Origin: Globodera rostochiensis
Taxonomy: Eukaryota; Nematoda; Chromadorea; Rhabditida; Heteroderidae
Reading direction: 5' to 3'
Length of the DNA stretch: 64,000 nucleotides
Assembly (NCBI GenBank): GCA_018350325.1
Contig: JAEVLN010000015.1
Location: forward strand, 2,463,100 to 2,527,099
This document shows, one piece after another, positions 1 to 10,569 of this stretch (position 1 is the first letter of the stretch; the number at the start of each line of letters is the position of its first letter). Position numbers and translations under genes: made by a program. Under the pieces are notes generated by a model that saw only the letters and a program-made list of their open reading frames with translations, did not search any database and had not been told where the DNA came from.

Positions 1-38
1 GATTTCCAATTCTCTCTCATCAAATACACAACGCCAAG

Positions 39-349
39 ATGGGCTTCGTACATTTGAATCAAAAAGTATTTTTTCTGATCAAAAGTGATGAAGGAGGTTT
101 TCCAAATCGACCGATCCGGTCAATTTTATCATCTGTCTGTTTCATTGTGCCAATTGAACTGAAAAACATTTTGACGAAGGATCCATTGGTGTTTCGGCAC
201 TTTATTAAAAAGGACAATTGGCTTTTGGTTCGTTGTCCAATTGAGCATGACGAAGCAAAATGGGTGAGGGGGAAAAGGAAGCGGCGGCGTGGAATTTGTT
301 TCAGTGGAATTGCATTGGCATTGAATTCGAAGACAGTGACATCGGCGAC
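39..349 (+). pseudogene. F-box-associated family protein, C-terminal exon remnant
   Basis: This matches the last exon of the family seen better at 4558-4842 and 45474-45761. Shared blocks are ELKNILT, NWLLVRCPIE and DEAKW. The reading frame must change at least twice to follow the family: once before the ELKNILT block (the STDPVNF part lies in another frame) and again after DEAKW, where the tryptophan-rich tail continues in a different frame. The sequence then stops matching at about 349, inside the codons for the DIGD end, and runs directly into intron sequence of a BTB gene. This is a deletion junction when compared with 4836-5862. Family function is unknown to me; related proteins carry an N-terminal F-box-like part that is absent here. 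Confidence 0.7.
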
Positions 350-383
350 ACTCCAAAATTCGGTTGAATTTTGCTTTTGACAG

Positions 384-506
384 CTTCGTCCGGAGTGTTG
401 TCACGTGGCCAGCTGGTTAGCGTTTATGTGTACCATTCTCATCCGGAACGCGCTTTGCCCGAGCTGTACCCGCTGCAATTCCCAACTAATGGTCGTGCTG
501 TTACAG
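384..506 (+). pseudogene. BTB-BACK family protein, isolated exon
   Basis: The exon is bounded by a TTTTGACAG acceptor and an ACAG/GTAG donor. It encodes the segment SSGVLS..LVSV..YHSHPE..LPELYPLQFPT, which matches exons at 5897-6034 (plus) and 27616-27809 (minus). In complete family members this segment follows the BACK-like domain. The preceding BACK exons are missing, because a deletion joined the F-box-associated exon directly to the intron in front of this exon. It is probably not expressed as a functional protein. Confidence 0.7.
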
Positions 507-791
507 GTAGTCACCCTGCCATTTACCTATCAAAGTGCCTCTACTCATATACCGTATATCCACTTTTAATTCCCCATATGGAATTATTTTTAACCTTCTC
601 AGAAAGAGCGACATTTTTAGAGGGTGGGGGATTATTAGAGCATGTGGGATTAAAAGAAGGAATTATTGCATATGGAAAAATCAGAAATTTGCAACCGCTT
701 TTTAATAACACTTTTTTCATAGCCAAATCAAAAAGTGCCACTTTGTATGCAATAACCTGCACAAAAGCTAAATAAAATAATATTTCCTTAG

Positions 792-851
792 GGCTAACCC
801 CTCAAAATTGATGGGATTCCGCTGCACGTCATGACGAACTAACACTCTCTG
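792..851 (+). pseudogene. SPRY domain exon 1 remnant with in-frame stop
   Basis: A CTTAG acceptor is followed by codons for GLTPQN, a TGA stop where the paralogues have arginine, then WDSAARHDELTLS. This is the first SPRY exon seen at 6557, 18369, 38439, 53250 and 61429. Similarity ends near 851 and no further SPRY exons follow on this strand. About 110 bp upstream also match the DNA before the SPRY gene at 6557, so this is part of a duplicated block. Confidence 0.75.
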
Positions 852-1689
852 TTTCTTCCAGACGTGCCAGGATGTTTGGACATTTAGGCAACTTTTAAAA
901 CTCATGTCGAAACGTCCAGTTTCAAAAAGATCTGTAGCCCTCCCAGATTCCATCCACGCCCATTTCGCTCTTTTATATTTCTATTTTCAGACTCTTCGAC
1001 GCAAACGAAAGCCCAGAAAAATGAATGAACGGAGGGACGACGGACTTTGGAGGGAAATATTCAATTTAATTTTGTTTTTTTCCTTTTCAATGTGTCGTTT
1101 TTTGGGCGTTCCAAAATTTGAGGCCAAAATTGATGTATCATAAAAAATTTATAAAAATTGCAAATAAATATTTACTCAGAAAATATCGTTCTTTAGGGAT
1201 GTCTTTATCAAGAAACATTCGTATTTCTTGTGTTTGCTTTTGGGCGCACATGGGATTTTGAACCGGGATCAGGATTGAAATCCGAATTAGCAAAATTAAA
1301 AATATTACCGAAGCGTTCAACCGATGTTATGACATTTTCTAATGATATCTGATGTTAAATTGTATCGTTTAAACTAGGGTTAAGCCCCGAACCCCGACCC
1401 GAGCCACAAAAAGTCGTTTTTCAGGAGTAGAAACTACTTTTTCAGGAGTTGTAGAAAAAGATGTTAGAACGTTCTATAGCAAAAACTTTTATAAATTAAG
1501 TTAGCCTTTTCTTCTATGCACAAGAAAGCCGCCGGAAGGTTTAATCAAATCTCGTTTGGTGCGACGCTTTCATCAAAAGAATTTCTTATCATACTAACCA
1601 GTTAATCTTCAAAAGAATATCAAATCTACACAATTTTGGTGCTTTACAATAAATAAAATTAAATAATTCACACTCCAGGCCTTCTTCTT
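852..1689. other. No supported gene
   Basis: No family exon was recognised on either strand. Around 1373-1400 there is a CCCCGAACCCCGACCCGAGCC stretch that resembles 39895-39990, which suggests a dispersed repeat. The remainder is AT-rich sequence in which I see nothing. Confidence 0.5.
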
Positions 1690-1788
1690 CTTGCACAATC
1701 ACTTCGGGCCAAAATTCGCTTCAACTTTTGTGCCAGTGTCTGAGTGGAAACAATTCGGCGGCATAATCGAAACACAAAGCGGCAGTTT
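1690..1788 (-). pseudogene. SPRY domain last-exon remnant
   Basis: Read on the minus strand, a TTTCAG-type acceptor is followed by ETAALCFDYAAELFP, equivalent to [15 protein letters not shown] in paralogues. The frame is then lost; the block KIEANFGP is found only in another frame. The upstream SPRY exons, which should lie to the right, are absent. That space holds a palindromic repeat (1910-2353). Confidence 0.65.
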
Positions 1789-1909
1789 CTGTAAAAAAAC
1801 GAAAATACTTTAAAAGATATAAATGCAAAATATTTTATGCACCCACAAAATCACTAAAGCCAAAATTATTAGGACTTCAATAAATAATTGAATCAAATGA
1901 TTTTTAAAT

Positions 1910-2353
1910 CAGTCTAAGAGCTTCACCACTTAGCCATAGGACAGATAGTATCGGTTGGTGAAATGTGAATAAAAAGTCAAAGAAATTATAAAGGCAAATC
2001 GTTCAACGCTCAGCAATCAATAAAACAACGGATGCTACGGTTAACCGCGGTTTTAGTGGTCATAACCAGGCATGGACACGGTTACCCGTAACCGCGGCTA
2101 ACCGCGGATACCCGCGGCTAACCGCGGTTAACGGTTATGAAATTTTAAAAGGTCGCGGTTACGGGCGGTTAACGGTTATGAGATTTTGAGGACGGGCGGT
2201 TACGGTCGGTTAACGGTTATGACCACTAAAACCGCGGTTAACCGTAGCATCCGTTGTTTTATTGATTGCTGAGCGTTGAACGATTTGCCTTTATAATTTC
2301 TTTGACTGCCGATACTATCTGTCCTATGGCTAAGTGGTGAAGCTCTTAGACTG
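1910..2353. mobile_element. Palindromic (foldback) element
   Basis: The arms at 1910-2064 and 2217-2353 are inverted copies. The left arm starts CAGTCTAAGAGCTTCACCAC and the right arm ends with its reverse complement; both run through AACAACGGATGCTACGG towards the centre. The left arm carries about 20 extra bases (near 1958-1980). The centre (2065-2216) is made of GCGGTTAACGG-type repeats. No transposase is visible, so it is probably a non-autonomous element. Confidence 0.75.
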
Positions 2354-2818
2354 ATTTTGTTTGGTCTAGTTTCTAGCCCCTTCCGCTGTTCATTTTTTTC
2401 TTTATATTTTAATATCCCTCCTTTTTAGTTTTCTTACAAATTAGCTATAAAAAATTAACTAAGTATTTACATAAATAATTAGTTCATTTTTTTTCATTGA
2501 CAAACTTTCTGCTAAAAATCACATGTAAGTTCAATACACATCAATTTTGATTTAATTTTAGAAAGACGCCATATCATGATCGGAAAAAATTCGTTGTAAT
2601 TTTTCGAAATCTGGAAAACTTTATTGATTTTTAAATAATGCGGTTAACCGCGGCTAACCGCGGGCGGTTAACGGTTATGAAATTTTCAAAGGGCCCGGTT
2701 ACGGGCGGTTAACGGTTATGAGATTTTTAGGACGGGCGGTTACGGACGGTTAACGTTTATAAGTGTTTGAGGATGGGCGGTTACGGTTAAGGAAATTCAT
2801 AACCGTGTCCATGCCTGG
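2066..2818. repeat. GCGGTTAACGG repeat region with inverted ends
   Basis: The left edge reads CCAGGCATGGACACGGTTA and the right edge (2800-2818) reads its reverse complement. Between them are two blocks (2080-2215 and 2637-2800) of CGCGGTTAACGGTTATGA-like repeats. The right edge lies inside SPRY coding sequence, immediately before CAAATACCATTGG. It overlaps the foldback element 1910-2353, so the insertions are nested or rearranged. Confidence 0.6.
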
Positions 2819-3257
2819 CAAATACCATTGGGCGAGTTTGTTGGACGCTGCAAAGGGACTTATGCATACGAAAGCAATGGCATTTTTTGGGGTCATGATG
2901 TTGGGGCATGGAGCAAAGATTCTGGCCGTCCGTGCATCAAAGGAAAGCCCGTGTTTGAGGAAGGCGACGTCGTCGGCTGCGGGGTCAATTTGGCAACGCG
3001 TCAAATCATTTACACAAAAAATGGACATCGTTTTGGTTAGCGCTATAAAGAGCCTGAAAAAATAATAAAAAAATTGTTTAATTTTTATTTTAATAAATTT
3101 GTTTGCTTCAAATTTGTCTAAATTTGCAGACACTGCCAATATGTTCGTCACTTATACCGATTTGTACTCGTGTGTGACGTTGGCCTATTCTTGCGACAAA
3201 ATTGAAACGAACTTTGGGCCAAACTTCAAATACAACATTATTGACAATACGATTTAG
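2818..3257 (+). pseudogene. SPRY domain protein, 5'-truncated (exons 3-4)
   Basis: Exon 3 (to 3035) encodes [17 protein letters not shown], then [29 protein letters not shown] and [10 protein letters not shown]. After a short intron, exon 4 (3130-3257) encodes DTANMFVTYTDLYSC.., IETNFGPNFKYN and a TAG stop. The exon 3/4 junction is in phase and both exons are open. Exons 1 and 2 and the start of exon 3 have been replaced by the repeat ending at 2818, so no normal protein can be made. SPRY domains are protein-interaction modules. Confidence 0.8.
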
Positions 3258-4231
3258 AAATTGGAAGACTATCGATTTTTATTGTTGTTGAAGGCCAATG
3301 CCTTCGGTTAGCATTATTATATCCGGCTTTTGTTACTTAAAAGTCGTTTTCATAATTTTCAAAAATTTCAACCGATTCAAAAAGCGCTTTAATTTATCAA
3401 TTTTAATTTTCTATTGACGAATTCGTATTCAATGCATCACATAACATATTTTCAGAAAATTTTTAGAATAAAAAAATTCCTACAAATTTTGACCAAAAGA
3501 GTCCCCACTATGGTTTTTGACCAACTTTGAGAGGCCATAACCTTCTTCATAATTGAGTCCGCGCAAAAAATTTTGTAGATTCGTGCGTTAGGCTTAGAGT
3601 GGAGTCGATTGGTATACGTTGGGTCATTTCGTTTCTGGGCCTATGAATGAGAATTTTTAAAATTCTTTTTTTTCAAAAAGTTCTCTGAAATGCCTTTAAT
3701 TTGCATAAAAATTTTATTGCTCTTATTATTACAATTAGGAATTCTTGCCCATTTTTTTGCTATATTTGAAAATTTGTTTATCCATTTTCGTCCATATTTT
3801 GCAATTTTTTTCCATTTTCGCCCATATTTTGCAATTTTTTTCCATATTTGGTCCATATTTTGCAATTTTTTCATCTTATTTTATGGCCATATTTCGACGC
3901 ACAGTATATTAGTATTGCTGCGATTTATATGGATAGAGAATCTCGGAATATAGCCATAAATTATCAATCCGTTGGCACCATACTTACCCGTTGTTTTGAA
4001 GCTTCCATATCATCATAACGTCTGCAATTGCCCGGTTATGTCTTCATAGATGGCCAAGGGGGGGGGGTCAGACCCCCCCCCCCCATCGCCGCACTCGGGC
4101 ACCTCCCCACTGTAACAACTTCACACCAAATTCCAAAATTTTGAAAAAGAAAATTTTTTCTCAGCGTAGGAAAAATAAAGAGAGAAAAAACATCGCATCG
4201 CAAATGTAATTTTGGACCTTTTCTTAACAAA
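3258..4231. other. Intergenic, with a short minisatellite
   Basis: No family exon was recognised. At about 3775-3868 a 29-30-base unit, TTTTCGTCCATATTTTGCAATT, is repeated roughly three times. At 4061-4084 a G run and a C run flank TCAGA, which looks like low-quality or slipped sequence. The DNA next to it (AGATGGCCAAGG) is repeated at 5199. Confidence 0.5.
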
Positions 4232-4842
4232 TTGAGTCAAAAACCCCAAAAAAATTTCCCCGATTTGCGCTGCCCTGCGGCGAAGCTCAGTTTTCCCCAA
4301 TTCACGTCCATTTACCGCGATTGCCCAAACCTCCGAAGGCTCGAATTGTTTTGCGATGGTCCACTGTTTGCGGCGGATGACATTGCTAACGACTCTTCTT
4401 ACGAACAAGCGTGGTTGCACACGCCCCGCGGGGATGGCCGTCCGAAGGTTGTGGAATGCTACTTGTACGAGAAAGACCTGGAAAGTCTCAAACTGGTGAG
4501 TTTTGACTATGCTTTCTTGGCCTCTCCGATGTACACCTTCAATCCAATTCATTCTAGGCATTTGCCAGTTCGGTCGATCGTGTCACCTACATCATCAATG
4601 GTTGGAGTAGCGATACTGACGACTCTTTCGGCCCATTTGAATTGAGAAACAATTTGACGGAGGAGCGATTGGTGATTCGGCGCTTTGGCAAAGGCGAATT
4701 GCTGTTGGTTCGCTGTCCAATTGAGCGTGACGAAAAGAAATGGGCCGAGTGGGAAAAGGAGGCAGCTGAGCATTGGGGTCTGTGGCGTCAGTGGAATCTC
4801 ATCAGAATTAACTTTAATGACGGTGACATCGGCGGGGGGTAA
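4232..4842 (+). pseudogene. F-box-associated family protein, C-terminal half
   Basis: Exon 1 (to 4495) carries RDCPNLRRLELFCDGPLF and AWLHTPRGDGRPKVVE..L. It ends at ACTG/GTGAGT. After a 62-bp intron with an ATTCTAG acceptor, exon 2 (4558-4842) carries the STD-like segment, FELRNNLTEERLVIRRF, LLLVRCPIERDEKKWAEWEKEA and a stop after GDIGGG. The phase is kept. The same exon pair makes up the 3' half of the minus-strand gene at 45474-46815. The N-terminal half (FEVFKFC..ALISDRFD in the relative) is missing upstream, so it is probably a fragment although its frame is open. Biochemical role unknown. Confidence 0.7.
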
Positions 4843-5463
4843 GGCCGGATTAATCGTTGGCAGCATTTGTTCTACCATACCACCCTTATTTTTCGCAAAT
4901 GCGCGAGTCAAATGAAGGTCCGAGTGAGCCCATAAAGAGACAGAGAAAGAACTGAGGACGAACGGAATTCTTGATAAGAAAGGCAATTGCCCCTTAATAT
5001 TATGTGCGAACTAATTTCAACTGTCAATGAACACTGCCAAGAAGTGGTGTAATCAAGCGAAGGTTGGAGCATGATTGTTTTGTCTTGTAAAGAACCGGTG
5101 CGTTTTATCCAAAAATGAACAAAACAAGACAGCATTGGGCTACTTAAGACCATTATTTAACCTTTACCCCAAATGCTAAAAATGTAACAAGACATACATA
5201 GATGGCCAGGGGGGGGGGGGGGGGGGGGGTCGGCTCGAGCGCTGCGAAGTTGACATTAGAGCGCCGGCGCTCAAGTGGCAGGCCAACTGAGCGTCATCCG
5301 TGTTTTTTTCGCGCGATTTTTCCAACTTTTTTAGGCGAGGGGCGGGTGGGTCGGCGGTGCCGATAGGCGCCGCCGAGAAAATTTTGGAATTTTTTATTCA
5401 ATTTGATAACAGATTTGCGACCAAAATTTTAAAAATTCGCTTATTTTGGTGCTTTTTAAGAAG
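4843..5463. other. Intergenic with G run and a dispersed hairpin repeat
   Basis: A run of about 20 G occurs near 5210-5230. From about 5300 to 5455 lies a dispersed repeat that contains the GATA-loop hairpin (5352-5375), followed by AGAAAATTTTGGAATTTTTTATTCAATTTG, also seen at 31021 and 50590. It abuts the truncated BTB exon at 5464. Confidence 0.6.
5352..5375 (+). repeat. GATA-loop hairpin, copy 1
   Basis: CGGCGGTGCC-GATA-GGCGCCGCCG: a 10-bp stem with one T:G pair and a four-base loop. Confidence 0.8.
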
Positions 5464-6034
5464 GGAGATGTCCCGGAAGAGTTTTTGCAAATTGATCAGC
5501 AATTATTGTGTGATATTCTGGGCCGTGACGAGTTGATGATCAACGAAGAAATTGCAATTTGGAATGCCGTAAATTTATAAAAAATAATAAAACAAATTAA
5601 AATGATTTTAACTTTTTTTAAAATTAATATTTATTATTTCCTTTAAAATAATTAGGCACTTCGCTGGGTGGACGAAAAATGCCACCAAAATGGGGAAGAG
5701 CTTTCGGCGGCGAATAGACGCGCAATGCTCGGCCCGGCACTTTTCAAAATTCGTTTTCCGCTCATTCCAAAAGAGGATTTTTCTGAGAATATTGGTAGTA
5801 CCCATCGGATTTGACAATTTTGAATTTAAAAATGCCATATTTAATTAATAAGTTCACCATAACTCCAAAATTCGATTAAACTAATACTTTTGACAGTTCC
5901 GTCCGGAGTGCTGACACTTAACCAGATGATGAGCGTGTTGCTATACCATTCTCATCCGAACGCCGGTCTGCCCGAGCAGTACCCGCTGCAATTCTCGACT
6001 AAGCGACGGACCGCGACCAAATCGGCCGTTGATG
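5464..6034 (+). pseudogene. BTB-BACK family protein, BACK part only
   Basis: Three in-phase exons are visible. 5464-5568 encodes PEEFLQIDQQLLCDIL and ELMINEEIAIWNA. 5656-5794 encodes ALRWVDEKCHQNGEEL, NRRAMLGPALFKIRFPLIP and KEDFSEN. 5897-6034 encodes [21 protein letters not shown] and LPEQYPLQFST. This is the BACK-like region that follows a BTB domain in the family. The BTB domain itself is missing; the 5' edge coincides with the dispersed repeat ending near 5460. No downstream exon was recognised, so it is truncated at both ends although the frame is open. BTB-BACK proteins usually act as substrate adaptors for cullin-3 ubiquitin ligases; whether these do is unknown. Confidence 0.7.
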
Positions 6035-6556
6035 GTAGGCTAAAGAGAGGGCTTGTGCATTTGGTAAAAACGGTCTCTGTCGCTTTTCACGGCGAGATAA
6101 ACATTCTCGAATCTGGTTAGGTATGTCAAAATTTCCGAAACCGGGTTGTCGGGGTTAAACCGCTTTTCAGAGAGTAAGCTCCGGTTTCATGCCCCTGTCT
6201 AAATAGCCTAGTTGATTCTGCGTCGTGTTAAAACACTCGCTTCCGGATCCGTCAACTCTTCGTGATTTTATTAATTTTGAATTTAGGCTTGAAACCGATA
6301 GAAACATTTTGTTTTTTCACTGTAATTTTCTTTCATTTTCTTCAGTAGATTTGTCAAAAACGGCCAAAATGGATATTCAAAAAGTGAACCTCTACTCATT
6401 AGGAGTATTTATTGCATAAAGAAAAATCAAAAATTTGCAACCGCTTTTTAGGCTAATTTTTCATAGCCAAATCAAAAAGTGCCACTTTTTATGCAATGCC
6501 CGGCACAAAAGGGAAATGGTATTTAATATTTTGAAAATAAAATTCTATTTCTTTAG
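6035..6556. other. Spacer duplicated upstream of a SPRY gene
   Basis: The part at about 6430-6520 (AAATTTGCAACCGCTTTTTA, ATAGCCAAATCAAAAAGTGCCAC) is near-identical to 684-765. Both copies lie between a BTB exon and SPRY exon 1. I see no gene. Confidence 0.6.
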
Positions 6557-7423
6557 GGCTAACCCTTCAAAATCGATGGGATTCCGCTGCATGTCACCAG
6601 GACCTGACGATCATTGGGCCCGGTCAATTGATTGTCCAAAACAATCGAGGGGATTTGGGTAAATTTTATTCTGTTAAAGTGATTTGATTAAAACGGTTTA
6701 TTAAAAGAGTCACAAAAAGTTTAAATTGAGTTTACTCTTCAGGATATCGCACTGTCCTCGCTGAACGGCCAATTCCAAAAAATCCTTTTGGAAGCTTCTA
6801 CTACGAAGTGACCATCTTAGAGGAAGAAGAGTAGGTGTAAATACCGGCAAATAAATAGTTTAGCTTCAAAATGCTTAAGAAGCATTTTCTTTTAAAGAAA
6901 ATTATATTTAGCCTTCTTCACATTGGACTCGCGACTAAACAAATGCCATTGAACAGATGGGTTGGATCGGACGAAGGCACTTACTGCTACGAACGCTGTG
7001 GCAAATTTTGGGGTCACGAAGTTGGGGGATGTTGCCATAACGGGGATGGGCGTCCTTTCATCGGTGGAAAGCCTTCGTTTGGCGTCAGCGACGTCATCGG
7101 ATGCGGCATGGATTTGGCAACTCGCCAAATCATTTATACAAAAAATGGACAGCGTTTGGGTGAGAAAGAAAAATTAAGGGTATTTAACCACTTATGGGTT
7201 GTTTCTTTAATTTAATCTAATCGATGGGCCATTATTTTTGGGTTTAATAATTTTTTTAAATTTATTTATTTCGTTTTGTTTATTTTTTGCAGAAACTGCC
7301 GCGTTTTTTGTCGATTCTGCCGCCGATTTGTTTCCATGCGTTACGTTGTACTATCCTGGCACAAAAATTGAAGCGAATTTTGGCCCGAATTTCAAATTTA
7401 ACATTGCCGCCGATGGCATTTAG
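6557..7423 (+). CDS. SPRY domain protein (SPRYSEC-like), four SPRY exons
   Basis: Exons are 6557-6658, 6743-6830, 6912-7159 and 7293-7423, with all junctions in phase and no stop before the TAG at 7421. In order they carry [25 protein letters not shown] and [59 protein letters not shown] and [10 protein letters not shown]; and [31 protein letters not shown]. This is the whole SPRY domain. No start exon was found: neither a coiled-coil exon nor a signal peptide is recognisable in 6035-6556, so the gene may be 5'-truncated or use an unrecognised first exon. Upstream lies a BTB fragment in the same orientation. Confidence 0.75.
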
Positions 7424-8420
7424 AAAGTGAAAAAGAGGAGTTTATGGGATTACGATTATTTTCTTCTTTGACGATCAAAGGATTTTATCAATTCCAGTCA
7501 GATTTGTCATTATTTTTTTCCGATTTTCCAAAACCAATCAGAAAATTAAAAAAAGAATTAATTAAAAAATAATAATTTTCTAATTACAATTATTATATTA
7601 TTTTAATCCTACTATAGTAATTGTTTTTTAGAAATGAACCGGGGGTCGCGAAACCTCAATTCATCACATCTTTCTGATTTTTTGTTTTTTTAAAATTTAT
7701 CTTTACTATTTTTTAAATTTATTTTGGATAAAAAAAGAACAATAATCATAGCGATAGTGAAAATTTGATGCAAATCTAACAGAGCAAACAAAAGTCACCT
7801 AAACGTTTCAAAGTGCGCGATGCTCAAAATATTAATAAAAACGGTGCGAGAGAACGCCAATCGAGAGAAAGTTAGAGAAAAAGAGGAAATTTGTATAATT
7901 CACTAGCACTCTCTATTTATTGGCACACATCTCGCTTTTTGAGTCGCTGTGTCAATTACTTTTATTGATTTTTGTGTGACGACTTTTAGGCAAATGCCGC
8001 TCGTGCCTATTTTAGACAGCCTGAGTATTTTTTGTGACTATTTGCACCATTTTTGGCGAAGATTCTTCATACAAAAGTAGAGTGCGGCAAAATCAACTTT
8101 CCGGATCATTGAAATTCAATTTTTTTGCAGGACCGGATGGATCCTGCAGGATTAATCCTTCAAATCCTGCAGATCTTTAAGGGCATTTTATGCAAAAAAG
8201 TTTTTTCTGGAGGAATTTTTTGAGAAATATTAAAATAGGCACAAAAAATCTTCAGATGCCTAAAATAGGCACGAGCTTATTTTAGGATCAAAAACACCAA
8301 TACGACAAATGCTGCTCAAAATATAATTTGGAAACGTTTCTTGATTCGATAATTGTTATAAAAATTGTAGCGGAGAGGGGAGTTTTTTTTGGAGTCGGCC
8401 ATTAAATTCTCCCCGATTTG
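7424..8420. other. Intergenic with dispersed repeats
   Basis: 7843-7953 (GAGAGAACGCCAATCGAGAG through TGAGTCGCTGTGT) recurs at 63703-63813. About 8230-8290 (AATAGGCACAAAAAATCTTC, AGATGCCTAAAATAGGCACG) recurs at 31898-31955. Apart from these, I see nothing. Confidence 0.6.
7843..7953 (+). repeat. Dispersed repeat, copy 1 (pair with 63703)
   Basis: About 110 bp, near-identical and in the same orientation as 63703-63813. Confidence 0.8.
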
Positions 8421-8427
8421 TTTTCAG
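8421..8427 (+). promoter_or_regulatory. Candidate spliced-leader acceptor
   Basis: TTTTCAG lies 29 bases before the ATG at 8457. Nematode trans-splice acceptors have this form and lie close to the start codon. It supports the chosen start but is not proof. Confidence 0.45.
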
Positions 8428-8456
8428 CCAATTTTCAATTTTTATTTTTTGTAAAT

Positions 8457-10473
8457 ATGGACACAAATTTTGAGCATGCGCAAGAAGAACAGCAGCTTAA
8501 CAGACGTATTTTGTGTTTGCAACGGAAGTGTAAGCAGTTGGAGGAGATTAACGCCCAATATTGTGACGAGGACGACGAACGGTTGAAGCAAATTGACGCG
8601 ACTGAAGAGGAAATCAGAGCGCTGAAAAAAGACAACGCTTTTAAGGTAGAGTTAGTCGAGACCGGGATTTTTGGAAAACCCAGATTTTATAAGGGGGGAA
8701 ATTCAGTCCCAAGGTTGGAGACTTTAGTATCAGTCCTCGGGATTTTTGGGTGGGGGGCGGGATCGTGAAAGCCGGGATCGGGAGCAGCATGTTGAGCCAG
8801 GATTGTTTCGACTTTTCAAAAGCCGGGATCGGGATTCCAAAAACCGGGATAATCCCGCCCGATCCCGGCCTACTCTAACGCCTTCATGAAAATTTAAAAA
8901 AAATTTGGCGTTTTGGGCGCAAATTTTTTTGAGGCTGACAATTAAAAACTTCTATTTTTTGGATCAATTTTATTTCCAGGCCAAACAAATTCAGCAGGAA
9001 CGGGAGGAAAATCTGCAACTGAAATTGGAACTCGAAGAACGACAGAAAAAGGCAGAGGAAATGGTGCTGCGCAATGCGATCCGAATCGGCTCCAAAGCCA
9101 ATCGCATGAAGGTGAGGACGTTGTGATTCAACGGATTCCGGGACTTAAAAAATCCAAAATTTTGAAAAAATTGAATTTTTGAGGGAATTTTCTATGAAAA
9201 TTAGCCTAAAACCCTTTGAATTGATTTTTTGCTTGTGATAGGATTTCTAGGAATAAAATTCTGCAATTTTTTCTGTGAAAATTTTTGTCTAATTTCAGAC
9301 TCCTTCCAGTGCCAGTACGTCTTCGTCTTCCTCCCGTTCATCGTCGTCGGCCGCCGGGTTCACTTCTCTGATGCATTCCGTAGGCGTTGCCGCCGACAAA
9401 AATACCTTTACTCTCGACTCTTCCAGCTCCTCTCATCGGTTGCACGATGAAGGTGGGGTGTTGTGTCCGGTCAACACTTGTTTAGACCAAAAAGTTTATT
9501 GAAGAAAAGGACCAAAGTTTATAGCAATTCGCTTTGTGAACGTTGGGTTTTAATGAAAGTTTTATTGAAGTTTAAGCAAATCAGGCAGGGAACCTGAGAG
9601 TGGTAAATGTGAGTAAGAACCTGAAGAAATGGCTGAGGGCAAATTGCTTAAATAGTGGTCGATTGTGGGAGGGGTCGAGAAAACATTTGAGAGGGGACTG
9701 AGCAGAAGGTCCAGTTACACAAATATTGCTTAGGACAAATCGGCAAATGCATAAAGGGTTAAGGATTATGTTTTGGGTTTAGTGAAGGAATGAATGATGG
9801 TTTGTGGGAATTGGGCAAAAATAACATATCGAAGTTACAGTACTTTTTAAATGTTGGATTCCACATGGGGGTTCTTTCGCTTGCGTTGCAAATTTTTGTT
9901 TAGGCCCGGGTTTTTTTCAAAATTTTGAGCCTTATTTTTTTTGTTGAGAAATTGGGAAAAGAATGCATTTTTTTAATTTTGAAGAATATGAGTCGGGAAT
10001 TAAAAAATTTGAGGATGCTAACTGAAAGGATCCGATAGAAACAAGATGATTCAAATGTCGGCAAAGGCTTTCAAATTTCAGAAAATTTTCTAACAAGCCC
10101 ACCCACCCACCCACTCCACCATGTCAATTTTTTTGGCGGGTTTGAATTCTCAATGAAACAAATCAAAGTTCCCCTGTTCTCGGCAGATTCCAACGTCGTG
10201 GAAGGACGTGACTCGGGAAATTTCTCTTATCAGGATCAGCAGGACAGTGTTGGCAATGCGGGGTCGGGCAAGCTGTTGTCTAATGTTCCGGAGGTTGGAA
10301 ATTTTGGCGGAATGTCCTTGGTGGAAGAGTTGGAGTTGGCGGAGCAGCAGCAAAAAATGAAAGAAGAAATAGACAAAGCGCAGCTGGAGCAACACCAGCA
10401 ACAGAACATCGTGGAGGAGCCGGAGATGGCGGTGCAGCACCAGCAGCAGAACAACAACAACAGGTGGGGTTGA
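8457..10473 (+). CDS. Coiled-coil protein, 253 aa, four exons
   Basis: Exons 8457-8645, 8980-9111, 9299-9452 and 10187-10473 join in phase to a single open frame with a TGA stop. Residues about 1-107 are a strongly heptad-like, charged coiled coil (EEQQLNRRILCLQRKCKQLE, then IQQEREENLQLKLELEERQK). Next is a serine-rich linker (STSSSSSRSSSSAAG), then a Gln-rich tail with EELELAEQQQKMKEE. There is no signal peptide or membrane segment. Its regular codon usage and lack of paralogues in the window set it apart from the degraded families around it, so it may be a conserved single-copy gene. I do not recognise the family. Intron 1 holds a foldback element (8646-8880). Confidence 0.7.
8646..8880. 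mobile_element. Small TIR element in intron 1
   Basis: The left end GTAGAGTTAGTCGAGACCGGG and the right end CGATCCCGGCCTACTCTAAC are inverted copies. The inside is full of CCGGGATCGGG blocks. The same end motif bounds the elements at 17433-18319 and, more diverged, 37610-38416. Confidence 0.65.
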
Positions 10474-10569
10474 AGAGGATGATCAAATGGTCCGCCCATT
10501 CCTGATTTGACCCGATTGGAGGGATGAGGGGCTGTTTCTTCCTCTATTCTTTTTCTCGCTATTTTTACT

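Noticed and set aside
4061..5230. G/C homopolymer runs at 4061-4084 and 5210-5230 as G-quadruplex switches
   Set aside because: Runs of 10-20 bases next to repeated AGATGGCCA are more likely slipped or poorly sequenced repeat ends; similar runs at 13461, 28826, 28901 and 52691.
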